The notes under the pieces were generated by a model. It saw only the letters and a program-made list of their open reading frames with translations, was not told where the DNA came from and searched no databases. Below are positions 35,372 to 45,180 of a DNA stretch of 64,000 nt, piece by piece (the stretch's first letter is position 1; each line of letters begins with the position of its first letter). Location: the NCBI GenBank assembly GCA_965216515.1, contig OZ244173.1, positions 620,001 to 684,000 on the forward strand, given 5' to 3'. Both the position numbers and the translations under genes were made by a program. The stretch is from CAXMRP01 sp965216515 (GTDB lineage Bacteria; Pseudomonadota; Alphaproteobacteria; Rhizobiales; Afifellaceae).

Positions 35372-38300
35372 CAAACCCTCAAATCGATCCCGACACCCTC
35401 TGTCAGCTCCTCCGGCGCGCCGGATCGAGAACGCTCGGCGGTGTTCCCGACGGATTGGAGGGATTGGTACTGGCCCGCTGGCTGGACACGAAGGAGATCG
35501 AACAGCCGATCGTTTATGTCGCGCGTGATGCCGCCCGCCTCGAATCCGTTCAGCGTTCGTTGAAATTCTTCCGGCAAGGCACGGAATGCCTTGTGCTTCC
35601 TGCCTGGGACTGCCTGACCTATGACCGTGTATCGCCCAACACCGACATCGCGGCCCGCCGTACCGCAGCTTTGGCGCGGTTGGGAGCGGTGCCCGATACC
35701 GGCCGGCCGGCGATCATCCTGACCACGGCGAACGCGATCATCCAGAAGTTTCCCGATCCGGCCCTCATCAGCGATCGCGGAATTTCCGCCGCCGCAGGCG
35801 GAATATTCGATCGCGACGGCTTGATAGCCTGGCTGGAAACGGGAGGATTCACCCGGGTGCCGACAGTCCGCGATGCCGGCGATTATTCCGTGCGCGGCGG
35901 GATAATCGATCTGTTTGCACCCGGTATGGATATGCCCCTGCGCCTCGATTTTTTCGGCGATACGCTGGAGTCTATCCGGCCATTCGATCCGGCGAGCCAG
36001 CGTACAACCGGCCAGACGAGCGCGGTTACGCTATCGCCGGCAAGCGAAATCGAACTCACCGAATCGACGATCGCGCTGTTTCGTAAAAAGTATCGCGCGG
36101 CCTTTGGGGCTGTCACCGGCGACGACCCCCTCTATGCCGCGATCAGCGAAGGTCGTCGGTTTGCCGGCATGGAGCACTGGCTTCCCTTTTTCCATGACGG
36201 CTTAACCGATTTGCTGGAATACCTTCCGCGCGCGCCGGTGGTCCTCGATCCGCTTCTGCCGGAGACTGTCGGCGAGCGCCAAACGGGTATCATCGACCAC
36301 TATCGGGCGCGCCAGGACGCGATGCACGGTGATGCGATTGCGGGGAAGATGGGTGGCGCGGTTTATAAGCCGGTGCCGCCGGAAACGCTTTTCCTCTTGT
36401 CCGATCAGTGGGCCGCACGGCTGGAAAACCGGCCAAACCTGTCATTGTCACCCTTCGCCCCGGCCGAGGGTCAGCCGGACGGTATCGACTTCGGCGGCCG
36501 GACAGGTCGGAATTTTGCCGCCGAACGGGCGGCCGCCGACACGAATGTATTTGATGCGCTCACCGAACATATCGCTGAGATGCGGCAATCCGGCCGGAAA
36601 GTCGTTCTGGCCGCATGGAGCCAGGGGGCGGCGGATCGTCTGGTTCACGTGCTCTGCGACCATGGTGTCGAGAAGACCGTACCGATTGCCGAGGCGGCAG
36701 ACCTGGACAAGATGACGGAAGACGCGACGGGAATCGTCGTTCTCCCCCTTGAGTCGGGTTTTGTGACCGAAGACCTTGCCGTCATCGGCGACCAGGATGT
36801 GCTCGGCGATCGCCGGATCCGTTCCTCAGGAAAGCGCAAGCGTGCCGCCGATGCGCTGACCGAAGCATCCAGCCTCGCCGCCGGCGATTTCGTCGTACAC
36901 GTCGAACACGGTATTGCAAGATTTACCGGTTTGAAGACGATCGAGGCGGCCGGCGCGCCTCACGACTGCCTGGAACTGGAATATGCAGGCGGCGACAGGC
37001 TGTTCCTGCCGGTGGAAAATATCGATCTGCTCACCCGTTACGGCGGCCAGGGTACGGATGCCGTTTTGGACCGGCTTGGCGGCGTCTCCTGGCAGTCACG
37101 CAAAGCACGGCTGAAAAAGCGGATCCGGGATATCGCCGATGCCCTGATACGCACTGCCGCCGCCCGTATTCTCCAAGAGGCGCCAAAACTGACGCCGACC
37201 GCCGGAATCTATGACGAATTCGCAGCGCGGTTTGCCTACGAGGAAACGGAAGATCAGGAAGTGGCGATCGAATCGGTGCTCGAGGATCTTGCAGTTGGCA
37301 GGCCGATGGATCGGCTGGTGTGCGGTGACGTCGGGTTCGGGAAGACCGAAGTTGCGCTCCGCGCCGCATTCGTGGCTGCCATGGACGGCAGACAGGTGGC
37401 TGTCATCGTTCCCACGACGCTGCTGGCCCGCCAGCATTTCGAGACGTTCCGCGAGCGGTTTCGGGGGTTGCCGATCCGCGTCGAACAGGCGTCAAGGCTC
37501 GTGGGTTCGGCGAAACGCGCCGCGATCAAAAAGGGACTGGCAGACGGCTCGGTCGACATCGTGATCGGCACCCATGTGCTTCTGGGCAAGGCAATCAGGT
37601 TCCGCGACCTCGGCTTGTTGGTAGTCGATGAGGAGCAGCATTTCGGCGTCCGCCACAAGGAGCGGCTAAAGGCACTCAAGGCCGGTGTGCATGTCCTGAC
37701 ACTGACCGCCACGCCCATACCGCGCACGCTTCAGCAGGCCATGACAGGTGTGCGGGACCTGTCCCTGATAACGACGCCGCCGGTCGATCGGATGGCGGTG
37801 CGGACATTCATCACGCCATTCGACGCATTGACCATCCGCGAGGCGCTCATTCGTGAAAGGGTGCGGAGCGGCCAGTCTTTTTATGTCGTTCCGCGCATCA
37901 GCGATCTCGCCGAAATTCAGGAGTTTCTCCAGACACATGTGCCCGAATGCCGTGTCGCTGTCGCCCACGGCCAGATGTCGCCAAACATCCTCGATGAAAC
38001 AATGACGGCATTTTACGACGGCCGCTACGACATTCTGCTTTCCACGACCATCATTGAATCCGGCCTGGACGTTCCCACTGCCAATACGCTGATTGTCCAC
38101 CGCGCCCACATGTTCGGGCTGGCACAGCTTTACCAGCTTCGTGGTCGCATTGGCCGGTCAAAACTGCGGGCCTGGGCGATCATGACCGTGCCCACGAACC
38201 TGAAGCTGACGGACGCGGCCGCGCGGCGCCTGAAGGTGCTTCAGTCTCTGGAAACGCTCGGCTCCGGATTTCAGCTTGCAAGTCACGACCTGGACATTCG

Positions 38301-38904
38301 CGGCGCCGGAAACCTGTTGGGCGAGGAACAGTCCGGCCATATTCGGGAAGTTGGATTTGAACTCTACCAGAACATGCTGGAGGAAGCTGTCGCCAGCCTC
38401 AAGTCCGGGGACGCCGATAGCGAAGTGGAAGATCACTGGTCTCCGCAAATCACCATTGGCATGCCGGTCCTGATCCCGGAAACCTATGTCGCGGATCTGC
38501 CCGTGCGCATGTCGCTCTACCGTCGCCTGGCGACACTCGTCGAGGCGGAGGAAATCGATTCCTTCGGCGCTGAACTGATCGACCGTTTCGGTCCGCTGCC
38601 CCCCGAAGTCGAACACCTGTTGAAAATCGTGCTGGTCAAGGGTCTTTGCCGCAAGGCCAATGTCGAAAAGGTCGAAGCCGGCCCCAAAGGCGTTGTGTTC
38701 AGTCTTCGGGGCAATGTTTTTGCCAATCCGGCAGGCTTGATTTCCTACATTTCCGAACAGGGAGCCATGGCAAAAATCCGGCCGGACCAACGCATCGTGC
38801 TCAACCGCGACTGGCCGGACAGCGAAAGCCGCCTGAAGGGGGTCGCCTCCGTACTGGCGCAGCTTGTCCAACTGGCGGAATCCGCCGACCGGGCGGCGGC
38901 CTGA
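35368..38904 (+). CDS. mfd: Transcription-repair coupling factor
   Basis: 1178 residues. The N-terminal UvrB-like region leads to the RNA-polymerase-interacting domain (DFVVHVEHGIARFTGLKTI), the translocase motor with Walker A GDVGFGKTEV, VVDEEQHFGVRHKERLK (DEEQ box), TATPIPRT and STTIIESGLDVPTANT, then the C-terminal TRCF domain. Mfd pushes stalled RNA polymerase off lesions and recruits UvrA. The ATG at 35368 overlaps the sdhE stop, implying coupled translation; the longer open frame back to 35269 overlaps sdhE and is not family-like. Confidence 0.98.
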   Translation: MTNPQIDPDTLCQLLRRAGSRTLGGVPDGLEGLVLARWLDTKEIEQPIVYVARDAARLESVQRSLKFFRQGTECLVLPAWDCLTYDRVSPNTDIAARRTAALARLGAVPDTGRPAIILTTANAIIQKFPDPALISDRGISAAAGGIFDRDGLIAWLETGGFTRVPTVRDAGDYSVRGGIIDLFAPGMDMPLRLDFFGDTLESIRPFDPASQRTTGQTSAVTLSPASEIELTESTIALFRKKYRAAFGAVTGDDPLYAAISEGRRFAGMEHWLPFFHDGLTDLLEYLPRAPVVLDPLLPETVGERQTGIIDHYRARQDAMHGDAIAGKMGGAVYKPVPPETLFLLSDQWAARLENRPNLSLSPFAPAEGQPDGIDFGGRTGRNFAAERAAADTNVFDALTEHIAEMRQSGRKVVLAAWSQGAADRLVHVLCDHGVEKTVPIAEAADLDKMTEDATGIVVLPLESGFVTEDLAVIGDQDVLGDRRIRSSGKRKRAADALTEASSLAAGDFVVHVEHGIARFTGLKTIEAAGAPHDCLELEYAGGDRLFLPVENIDLLTRYGGQGTDAVLDRLGGVSWQSRKARLKKRIRDIADALIRTAAARILQEAPKLTPTAGIYDEFAARFAYEETEDQEVAIESVLEDLAVGRPMDRLVCGDVGFGKTEVALRAAFVAAMDGRQVAVIVPTTLLARQHFETFRERFRGLPIRVEQASRLVGSAKRAAIKKGLADGSVDIVIGTHVLLGKAIRFRDLGLLVVDEEQHFGVRHKERLKALKAGVHVLTLTATPIPRTLQQAMTGVRDLSLITTPPVDRMAVRTFITPFDALTIREALIRERVRSGQSFYVVPRISDLAEIQEFLQTHVPECRVAVAHGQMSPNILDETMTAFYDGRYDILLSTTIIESGLDVPTANTLIVHRAHMFGLAQLYQLRGRIGRSKLRAWAIMTVPTNLKLTDAAARRLKVLQSLETLGSGFQLASHDLDIRGAGNLLGEEQSGHIREVGFELYQNMLEEAVASLKSGDADSEVEDHWSPQITIGMPVLIPETYVADLPVRMSLYRRLATLVEAEEIDSFGAELIDRFGPLPPEVEHLLKIVLVKGLCRKANVEKVEAGPKGVVFSLRGNVFANPAGLISYISEQGAMAKIRPDQRIVLNRDWPDSESRLKGVASVLAQLVQLAESADRAAA

Positions 38905-38951
38905 CAAATTCAGCCCGGCTACGAACAGGATGCAGTATCGCCGACGGCCGT

Positions 38952-39668
38952 TTACCGCCCGTCGGCGGCGGCAATCGCATTCGCGATCTGACAGAAGGCA
39001 TCCACCAGGATTTCCGCCGGTTGGGCGCCGGCAAGCGAATATCTGTTCGCGACAACAAACGTCGGCACACCGGTAACACCCATTTGGCCGGCAAGATCGA
39101 TCTCGCGGCGAACCGCGTCCCGGTCGGCTTCGGTCTCCAGCAACTCAGCCACGAGCGATCCGTCCATACCGGCCGATTCCGCGATGCGCCGCAGCACACC
39201 ACGGTCCCCGATATGTTCGCCATTGAGAAAATAGGCGGCAAACAGCGCCTCGACCACGCGGTTCTGGGTTTCGGCTCCGGCACCGCCCGCCCACCGGATC
39301 AATCGATGGGCGTCGAACGTATTGGGCGACAGGGATATCCGTTCAAACCGAAAAGCGAGCCCTTCGGCGGCGCCGGCGGTTCGAATATTTTCGTAGAGTT
39401 TGGCTGCCCGATCGTCCGATCCGAACTTTTCCGCCAGATACGCGCGGCGGTCCTTGCCTTGCGGCGGCAATGTCGGGTCGAGCTGGAAAGGCCGCCAGCG
39501 TATGTCGACCGGCACCGGGCAGGCGGCGATCGCCTGCTCCAGACGCCGTTTTCCGACATAGCACCAGGGGCACATGACATCGGAGACGACATCGACCTGC
39601 AGCGGCGCCGGGGTCGACACGGCCGATTCCGGGGCAGGGGAGGCGATGAGATCCGGCGTCGTGTTCAT
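38952..39668 (-). CDS. DsbA-family (FrnE-like) oxidoreductase
   Basis: 238 residues. A thioredoxin fold opens with VDVVSDVMCPWCYVGKRRLE; the CPWC active site is at about 33-36. It ends with GVTGVPTFVVANRYSLAGAQP, the cis-Pro loop of the FrnE subgroup. FrnE-like proteins are cytoplasmic disulfide or polyketide isomerases; no signal peptide is seen, and the Ala/Pro/Ser-rich first 22 residues look disordered. The ATG at 39668 gives this length. It follows the peptide-binding protein gene on the same strand by 16 bases; the two may be co-transcribed. Confidence 0.9.
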   Translation of the reverse strand: MNTTPDLIASPAPESAVSTPAPLQVDVVSDVMCPWCYVGKRRLEQAIAACPVPVDIRWRPFQLDPTLPPQGKDRRAYLAEKFGSDDRAAKLYENIRTAGAAEGLAFRFERISLSPNTFDAHRLIRWAGGAGAETQNRVVEALFAAYFLNGEHIGDRGVLRRIAESAGMDGSLVAELLETEADRDAVRREIDLAGQMGVTGVPTFVVANRYSLAGAQPAEILVDAFCQIANAIAAADGR

Positions 39669-39684
39669 GGCATGGACATCGTGC

Positions 39685-41535
39685 CTATTGAGCCGTCCAC
39701 CATGTGGAAGGCTGCACGCCATAGATGGAGTGGGTCTGCGGTGTATTCAACTTCGTCCATCTCGCCACCCACTGGTGGGGCGAATGGAAAAGCGGAACGA
39801 CGTAATATCCCGAGATCAGCACCCTGTCGTAGGCGCGAACGGCAGAGACGAAATCTTCCTTTGTCCTCGCCGTCAAAAGGGCATCGATCATTGCATCGAT
39901 GGCCGGTGTGTGGATGCCGGCGAAATTCAGCCGGCCGAACGTGTCTGCATCGAGTTTCGACCAGCGTCCGGTCTGTTCATTTCCCGGCGACAGCGAGGCC
40001 CCGTAGATCCAGTGGATCATATCGAATTCGCGACTGTTGAGAATGCGCTCCCAGTATTGGGACGCGTCGGCTTGGCGAACCTGTACTTCGATACCTGCGA
40101 CAGACAAGGCCCGTTGAAAGGCGAGTGCCAACCGCTCCTCGGATGCATCCTTGACCAGGATTTCGAAGGCCAGCGGATTGCCGGTCTCCTTGTGCACGAG
40201 TTTGTCGCCCTGCCGCTCATATCCGGCGGCCCGCAACAATTCGATACCCTTTCGCAAATTGTCGCGGTCGCGCCCCGATCCGTCGCTGGTCGGCGGCCGA
40301 TACGTGCCGTTCATCACATCGTCGCGCACAGCATCGGGGAAGGGTGCAAGCAGCGCACGCTCGCGCTCGCTTGCCGGCCGCCCGATCGCCGAAAGCTCCG
40401 AACCTTCAAAGAAGCTTCCGGTTCGCCGGAATTTGCTTTCGTACAGATTGCGGTTGATCCACTCGAAATCAAGAAACCATGTCAGGCCTTCCCGAACCCG
40501 GGCATCCTGAAAGACCGGGCTGCGCAGGTTGAAGACAAATCCGTTCATGCCCTTTGGCGTTCCGGTTTCGACCTCATCCAGGACCACATCGCCGGCTTCA
40601 ACCGCGGGGAACCGGTAGCCGGTTGTCCACCGCGTCGGGTCCGTCTCCACGTTGACGTCGAACAATCCCTTTTTGAACGCTTCAAACAGGGCGTTGTTTT
40701 CGCGGATATACTCCACTCGGATGCTGTCGAAATTGTCGTAACCGCGCTTCGCCGGCAGGTCTTTTGCCCAGTAGTCCGGATTGCGCTTCAAGGTTATGGT
40801 CGAGCCGGCTTCCACCTTCTCGATAGTGTAGGGCCCGCTGCCGACAAAGGGTTCCAGACTGGTTTTGCCGAACATTTCCGGATCGGTCGCATGTTTGGGA
40901 AATACCGGCATCAGGGCGACGATTAGCGGCAACTCGCGATCGGTTCCCTCACCAAAAACAAACCGAATTCGCCCGCCATCCTTCTTTTCCAGATGGTCAA
41001 TCTTCTTGATCCAGCCGCGCGGCCGACCCTTGTCTTTCAGAAGTTGAAACGAAAACTCGACATCGTCGATTGTCACCGGTGTCCCGTCGGAAAACCGCGC
41101 CACGGGATTCATCGTAAATTCCACCCACGATCTGTCCTCCGGTGTTTCAACGAATTCCGCCAGATGACCATACAGGGTAAACGCCTCATCCCAGTGGCGG
41201 AGCATCAGGGGTTCCCACAGATTGTACCCCCAAAGTGCGCCCCGGCCCCACAGCCCGTCGGGAGCGCTGCCCTTTACAATGAACGGGTTGAGGCTATCGA
41301 ATGCCCCAAGGGCGGCGAACGAAATGGAACCGCCCTTCGGCGCGTCTGGATTTGCCGCGGGAAAATGCGTGAAACCAGGGGCCAGGGCGGGTTCACCATG
41401 CATGGCGATTGCATGCTTCGGTTCGGCGACCGCCGGGCCGACCGGTGAAACGGCAACCGCGCAGATCAAACTTCCGGCCAGCGCCAGTTGTTTCACGGTG
41501 AGCCGGCATCTGGAAAATGTTCGCAGGCGTTTCAT
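39685..41535 (-). CDS. Extracellular solute-binding protein, peptide ABC type (YejA-like)
   Basis: About 616 residues: a signal peptide (TVKQLALAGSLICAVAVSPVGPAVA, cleaved near residue 37) and a family-5 periplasmic binding fold. IAMHGEPALAPGFTHFPAANPDAPKGG is typical of the YejA/microcin C-oligopeptide binding subgroup; GSGPYTIEKVEAG and YWAKDLPAKRGYDNFDSIR are further family segments. It would deliver peptides to an ABC permease, but no permease or ATPase gene adjoins. The ATG at 41535 lies six bases after GGGAG; one codon earlier is another ATG. Confidence 0.9.
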   Translation of the reverse strand: MKRLRTFSRCRLTVKQLALAGSLICAVAVSPVGPAVAEPKHAIAMHGEPALAPGFTHFPAANPDAPKGGSISFAALGAFDSLNPFIVKGSAPDGLWGRGALWGYNLWEPLMLRHWDEAFTLYGHLAEFVETPEDRSWVEFTMNPVARFSDGTPVTIDDVEFSFQLLKDKGRPRGWIKKIDHLEKKDGGRIRFVFGEGTDRELPLIVALMPVFPKHATDPEMFGKTSLEPFVGSGPYTIEKVEAGSTITLKRNPDYWAKDLPAKRGYDNFDSIRVEYIRENNALFEAFKKGLFDVNVETDPTRWTTGYRFPAVEAGDVVLDEVETGTPKGMNGFVFNLRSPVFQDARVREGLTWFLDFEWINRNLYESKFRRTGSFFEGSELSAIGRPASERERALLAPFPDAVRDDVMNGTYRPPTSDGSGRDRDNLRKGIELLRAAGYERQGDKLVHKETGNPLAFEILVKDASEERLALAFQRALSVAGIEVQVRQADASQYWERILNSREFDMIHWIYGASLSPGNEQTGRWSKLDADTFGRLNFAGIHTPAIDAMIDALLTARTKEDFVSAVRAYDRVLISGYYVVPLFHSPHQWVARWTKLNTPQTHSIYGVQPSTWWTAQ

Positions 41536-41789
41536 CATTTGCTCCCAGGCGCTATCAACCCTGACGCTTTTATATGATCTGCAAACCGGACAAAACCGTG
41601 CGTAAAGCTGGAATCTGGTGCAAAACGCAGTTATGGAGTGGCGCAAAATCAGGTCGAACTTTCGCCATGAAGACAATGCACCCGCTCATCGGTGGAGTTG
41701 ACCATTCGATCCAGAGGAAATCAAATCGCCGGGATGGTTCGATTGTGAACAAAGATTATGGCCGCCTGGGCAACACAAGGAATGAGTTC

Positions 41790-42485
41790 ATGCCAGTCAA
41801 GCGCACCAGATCCGGTGACACTTTTCACACGTCGGAAAAAGCGAATTGGGCTGCCAGGGCCGCGGCGGCCGCCATTATTGCCGCCGGCATCGGCCTCATC
41901 GACGACACACATGCACAGGACTCCGGTCAGGCACCGGCGCAAGAGCCTCAGGCACAGGCTGCCCCGCCATCTTCGGCAGCGGATCCCGGTTGGGTCAAAT
42001 TGTGCAACACCAACACCCAGACAAATGAAGAAGTGTGCGTGATAACCCGCGAACGCAGGGCCAATACCGGCCAGCTGCTGGCCGCCGTTTCCGTGCGGGA
42101 GGTCGGTGACAAGAAAATCCTGGTCACCGCGGTTCCGCCCGCCATGCTGTTGCGTCCCGGACTGCAGGTCCAGATCGACGGGTCGACACCCTCCAAAGTC
42201 GCCTATTCAATCTGTTTTCCCAACCTCTGCTTTGCCGAAACCGAAATAAATGCCGAATTCGTCGCGGCCATGAAACGCGGCAACAATCTTGTCGTCACGA
42301 CATTGAACCAGCAGGCCAAACCGGTGAATTTCGATATCAGCCTCTCCGGGTTTACGAAATCGTATGATGGCGAGGCGATCGATCCGCAGCAATTGCAGGA
42401 AAACTCCCAGCGCCTGCAGGACGAGTTGAAGCGCAAGGCTGAGGAAGCCCGCCGCAAGCTGATCGAAAAACAGCAAAACCAGTAG
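41790..42485 (+). CDS. Invasion-associated locus B (IalB) family protein
   Basis: 231 residues. A long basic N-region leads to a hydrophobic core (AARAAAAAIIAAGIGLI) and a likely cleavage after DTHAQ. A Gln/Ala/Pro-rich linker precedes an IalB domain with WVKLCNTNTQTNEEVCVITRERR, two conserved Cys pairs (including SICFPNLCFAE) and TLNQQAKPVNFDISLSGF. The C-terminus is a charged helix (LQENSQRLQDELKRKAEEARRK). IalB was named for red-cell invasion in Bartonella, but the family is common in free-living relatives, so no virulence role is implied. The ATG at 41790 has AAGGA eight bases upstream. Confidence 0.87.
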   Translation: MPVKRTRSGDTFHTSEKANWAARAAAAAIIAAGIGLIDDTHAQDSGQAPAQEPQAQAAPPSSAADPGWVKLCNTNTQTNEEVCVITRERRANTGQLLAAVSVREVGDKKILVTAVPPAMLLRPGLQVQIDGSTPSKVAYSICFPNLCFAETEINAEFVAAMKRGNNLVVTTLNQQAKPVNFDISLSGFTKSYDGEAIDPQQLQENSQRLQDELKRKAEEARRKLIEKQQNQ

Positions 42486-42518
42486 GCGCGACGGCCGCGC
42501 GGCATTTCGGACAGTCAA

Positions 42519-42540
42519 AACGGGCCCGCCAGGGCCCGTT
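42519..42540. terminator. Shared hairpin between ialB-like gene and hspQ
   Basis: aacgggccc (42519-42527) pairs perfectly with gggcccgtt (42532-42540) around a four-base loop, between two convergent stop codons. On the minus strand the stem is followed by TTTTGACT, so it best serves as the hspQ terminator. Confidence 0.5.
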
Positions 42541-42583
42541 GCCGTCTCTGCCCGGTTTAACAGGTGGCTGGTCTAATGTGTGG

Positions 42584-42913
42584 TCAGTTCAGGGTCTCAC
42601 GCGACTCGTAAGCGCCGTCCCGAAATGCGGCAAAGAACTCGCGAATTTGTGGATGCCGAACCGGTTCACCGCTTTCATCGGGCAGCAGGTTCTGTTCCGA
42701 TACATACGCGACATACTCGGTTTCGTCGTTCTCCGCCAACAAGTGGTAAAAAGGCTGGTCCTTGGCCGGCCGCATGTCTTCCGGAATCGCCTCGTACCAC
42801 TCTTCAGTGTTGGCGAACACCGGATCGACATCGTAGATCACACCGCGAAACGGGTGAAGGCGATGGCAAACCACCTGTCCAACGCCAAATCTTGCCATTT
42901 TCACTTCAGCCAT
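42584..42913 (-). CDS. hspQ: Heat shock protein HspQ
   Basis: 109 residues with the HspQ/YccV hemimethylated-DNA-binding-type fold: ARFGVGQVVCHRLHPFRGVIYDVDPVFANTEEWY and DQPFYHLLAENDETEYVAYVSEQNL. In E. coli HspQ promotes degradation of damaged proteins by Lon. The ATG at 42913 is preceded by AAGGTGG. A promoter with a perfect CTTGACA element lies upstream. Confidence 0.92.
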   Translation of the reverse strand: MAEVKMARFGVGQVVCHRLHPFRGVIYDVDPVFANTEEWYEAIPEDMRPAKDQPFYHLLAENDETEYVAYVSEQNLLPDESGEPVRHPQIREFFAAFRDGAYESRETLN

Positions 42914-42929
42914 AGTCCACCTTTCGGTG

Positions 42930-42959
42930 TAAAATCGGATTTTATCGTACATTGTCAAG
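42930..42959 (-). promoter_or_regulatory. Candidate hspQ promoter
   Basis: On the minus strand CTTGACA (42959-42953) is followed 17 bases later by ATTTTA (42935-42930). The same segment fits the alphaproteobacterial heat-shock pattern (CTTGAC, 15 bases, CCGATTT), so RpoH control is plausible. It ends 17 bases before the hspQ ATG. Confidence 0.5.
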
Positions 42960-43013
42960 GGCTTGAAACAGCCATGCCGAACTCAAGAAATCCGCGAGAC
43001 CGACATCGGCCAT

Positions 43014-44207
43014 TCAGGTCTGCGCAGAATAGGACGCAATACCCTGTTTCATGAGGAACTTTCGAAACACGGGCATTCGTCCGGCAAGATTGAGGCCGAT
43101 GCTTCGCGCCGCTTGGATGGGCAGGAAATCAGTCATGAGTGAGCGGTTCAGCATATCCACAGCTAGCGACCGCGAGCGGATATCGCCCTGTCGCTCGCGT
43201 TGATAACCGGATACGAGCGCCCCGGTCGACAGATCAGATCCGAATTGGGTTACCAGCCGGCAAAGGCAGGCGACGTCGCGCATCCCGAGATTGAGGCCCT
43301 GCGCGCCAATGGGCGGCAGCACATGGGCAGCCTCCCCGACAAGCACGGCGGCGTGACCACCCAGATCCTGGGCGCGCATGCCCGACAACGGAAAGGCCGC
43401 CCGCGGGCCGACGGTTTCCAGTTTGCCAAGGACCGAGCGCACCCGCTCTTCCAGCAATCCGGCAAAATCCCCGTCGTCCCGATCCAGAAGATCGTCGATA
43501 CGCGCCTGCTGATCGACCCAGACCACGCTGACCCGGTTCCCGGACATGGGCACAAGCGTGACCGGTCCGTTCGCATAATGAAACTCTGTCGAGGTATTCC
43601 GGTGCGGTTCGCTGCATCGCACGATTCCCACAAGCGCGCTCTGCGGATAAGACCAGCTTTTCTTGCCGACTTGGAGCACATCGGCAACCAGTGAATTCCG
43701 GCCATCCGCGCCGACCAGAAAATCGGCCTCGATAGCTTTGTCCTGCCACGACACGCGCCAGCCGTTGCCGCTTCGCGTCAAGGCCTCTGCGGGTTGTTCA
43801 ACCACATCGAGATTGTCGCGCGCATTGGCCAGTTCAGCCATCATGTCCACAAGAACGCCATTGGCGATGTTGTAGCCGAACGCCGACAGACCGATCTCGC
43901 GCGCGTCGAAGGTCAGTTCCGGCCCGCGCATCAGCCGGCGTGTGCCGTCGATAATGCGCATGCGCACGAGCGGTTCGGCCTCGGCACGGGCTGCCGGCCA
44001 TATGCCGAGGTCATCAAGAATCTCTACAGATGAGTGGAGCAGGGCCGCCGTGCGCGCGGGATGATCACGCACCGGCGGAGCAAAAAGCGTCACCGGCCGC
44101 CCGGCCGCCGAAAGACCGATTGCTGCCGCATAACCCGTCGCCCCTCCGCCGATGACGGCGAATTCGCATCGGGCGCCGGGCTGTGGTTCGGCCGGGGTCT
44201 GCGCCAT
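43014..44207 (-). CDS. UbiH/UbiF-type FAD-dependent hydroxylase
   Basis: 397 residues of the class A flavoprotein monooxygenase family. The dinucleotide-binding motif is IGGGATGYAAAIGLSAAG (about 19-36), with FLVGADGRNSLVAD as the DG motif and LVGEAAHVLPPIGAQGLNLGMRD as the second FAD motif; the last is the ubiquinone hydroxylase signature. It probably adds a ring hydroxyl in ubiquinone synthesis; which carbon cannot be told from sequence. The ATG at 44207 has GAGG eight bases upstream. It is divergent from pcs. Confidence 0.88.
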   Translation of the reverse strand: MAQTPAEPQPGARCEFAVIGGGATGYAAAIGLSAAGRPVTLFAPPVRDHPARTAALLHSSVEILDDLGIWPAARAEAEPLVRMRIIDGTRRLMRGPELTFDAREIGLSAFGYNIANGVLVDMMAELANARDNLDVVEQPAEALTRSGNGWRVSWQDKAIEADFLVGADGRNSLVADVLQVGKKSWSYPQSALVGIVRCSEPHRNTSTEFHYANGPVTLVPMSGNRVSVVWVDQQARIDDLLDRDDGDFAGLLEERVRSVLGKLETVGPRAAFPLSGMRAQDLGGHAAVLVGEAAHVLPPIGAQGLNLGMRDVACLCRLVTQFGSDLSTGALVSGYQRERQGDIRSRSLAVDMLNRSLMTDFLPIQAARSIGLNLAGRMPVFRKFLMKQGIASYSAQT

Positions 44208-44478
44208 GGTAATTGCCTCAACGCTGTCAGGTCTGGTCTTGACTTTGGCGCGTCCGCGCAGCCACTGCAATCGCCCAAATGCCGCAGGGCGACGGGTACA
44301 CTGTGCCCGGCTCCGCCGCTGCTGTGCAAATATCGCCGAAATCCCGTTAATGCCATTGTTGATCGGAAGACCGGCATATGCGATCCCTCAACGGATTAGG
44401 GCCACATCAGCCGGTTACATTTCCGGCCAGATTCGCGACAAGGACATCCCCGGATATTCGCGATTGGAGGTGCGACCG

Positions 44479-45165
44479 GTGCGGCATATCGGACTATTCG
44501 GCATCCATATTCTGACGGCAAGCGGCGCTGCCCTTTCCCTCTTTGCCATGGTCGCCGCCATGCAGGACAACTGGCGCGTCGCGTTTCTTTGGCTGGGCGC
44601 CGCTTTGGTTGTCGACGGAGTCGACGGTCCGATCGCCCGGCATTTCAATGTCAGCGAGAAATTGCCACGGTGGAATGGAGCGGCGCTCGACTTCGTGATT
44701 GACTATACTTCGTACGTTTTTGTACCGGCCCTTATCATAGCGCGCGGGACGGGCTTGTCCGTCGAATGGGGCGCCATCGCCGGCGCCGTTGTCGCGATCA
44801 CCGGCGCACTGTATTTTGCCGATAACCGCATGAAACTGCCGGATTGTTCGTTTCGCGGATTCCCCGCCGCCTGGAACATGGCGATATTCGTCATTTTCGT
44901 CATATCGCCGCCGGCGTCCGTCAGTCTTGCGATCGTGATCACCCTGGCATTTCTGACATTTTCGCCGATCCACTTTATTCACCCGGTCCGTGTTGTGCGC
45001 TGGCGGCCGCTCACGATGATGGTCACATCGATATGGGCGATGTCGGCGGTTTGGCTCGTCGCGACCGATTTTGCGCCCTCGCCGATGGCGCGATCCATCC
45101 TTGTCGCCGCCAGTATCTATCTGATGGTTGTTTCTGCGGCCCAACAGCTGCTTCGACCGCGATAG
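44479..45165 (+). CDS. pcs: Phosphatidylcholine synthase
   Basis: 228 residues with about eight membrane helices. The CDP-alcohol phosphatidyltransferase motif is present in the extended form of Pcs enzymes: D49-G50, A53-R54, then G67, D71 and D75, with a 12-residue spacer instead of the usual eight. Pcs condenses choline with CDP-diacylglycerol in one step, which needs external choline. The start is decided by GGAGG seven bases before the GTG at 44479; the longer open frame to 44152 overlaps the divergent gene and is not family-like. terC follows 15 bases downstream. Confidence 0.92.
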   Translation: MRHIGLFGIHILTASGAALSLFAMVAAMQDNWRVAFLWLGAALVVDGVDGPIARHFNVSEKLPRWNGAALDFVIDYTSYVFVPALIIARGTGLSVEWGAIAGAVVAITGALYFADNRMKLPDCSFRGFPAAWNMAIFVIFVISPPASVSLAIVITLAFLTFSPIHFIHPVRVVRWRPLTMMVTSIWAMSAVWLVATDFAPSPMARSILVAASIYLMVVSAAQQLLRPR

Positions 45166-45180
45166 GGCCGGAATTCCGAA

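Noticed and set aside
38940..38966. A terminator between mfd and the FrnE-like gene.
   Set aside because: The 8-bp stem overlaps the end of the FrnE-like coding sequence and has no T run.
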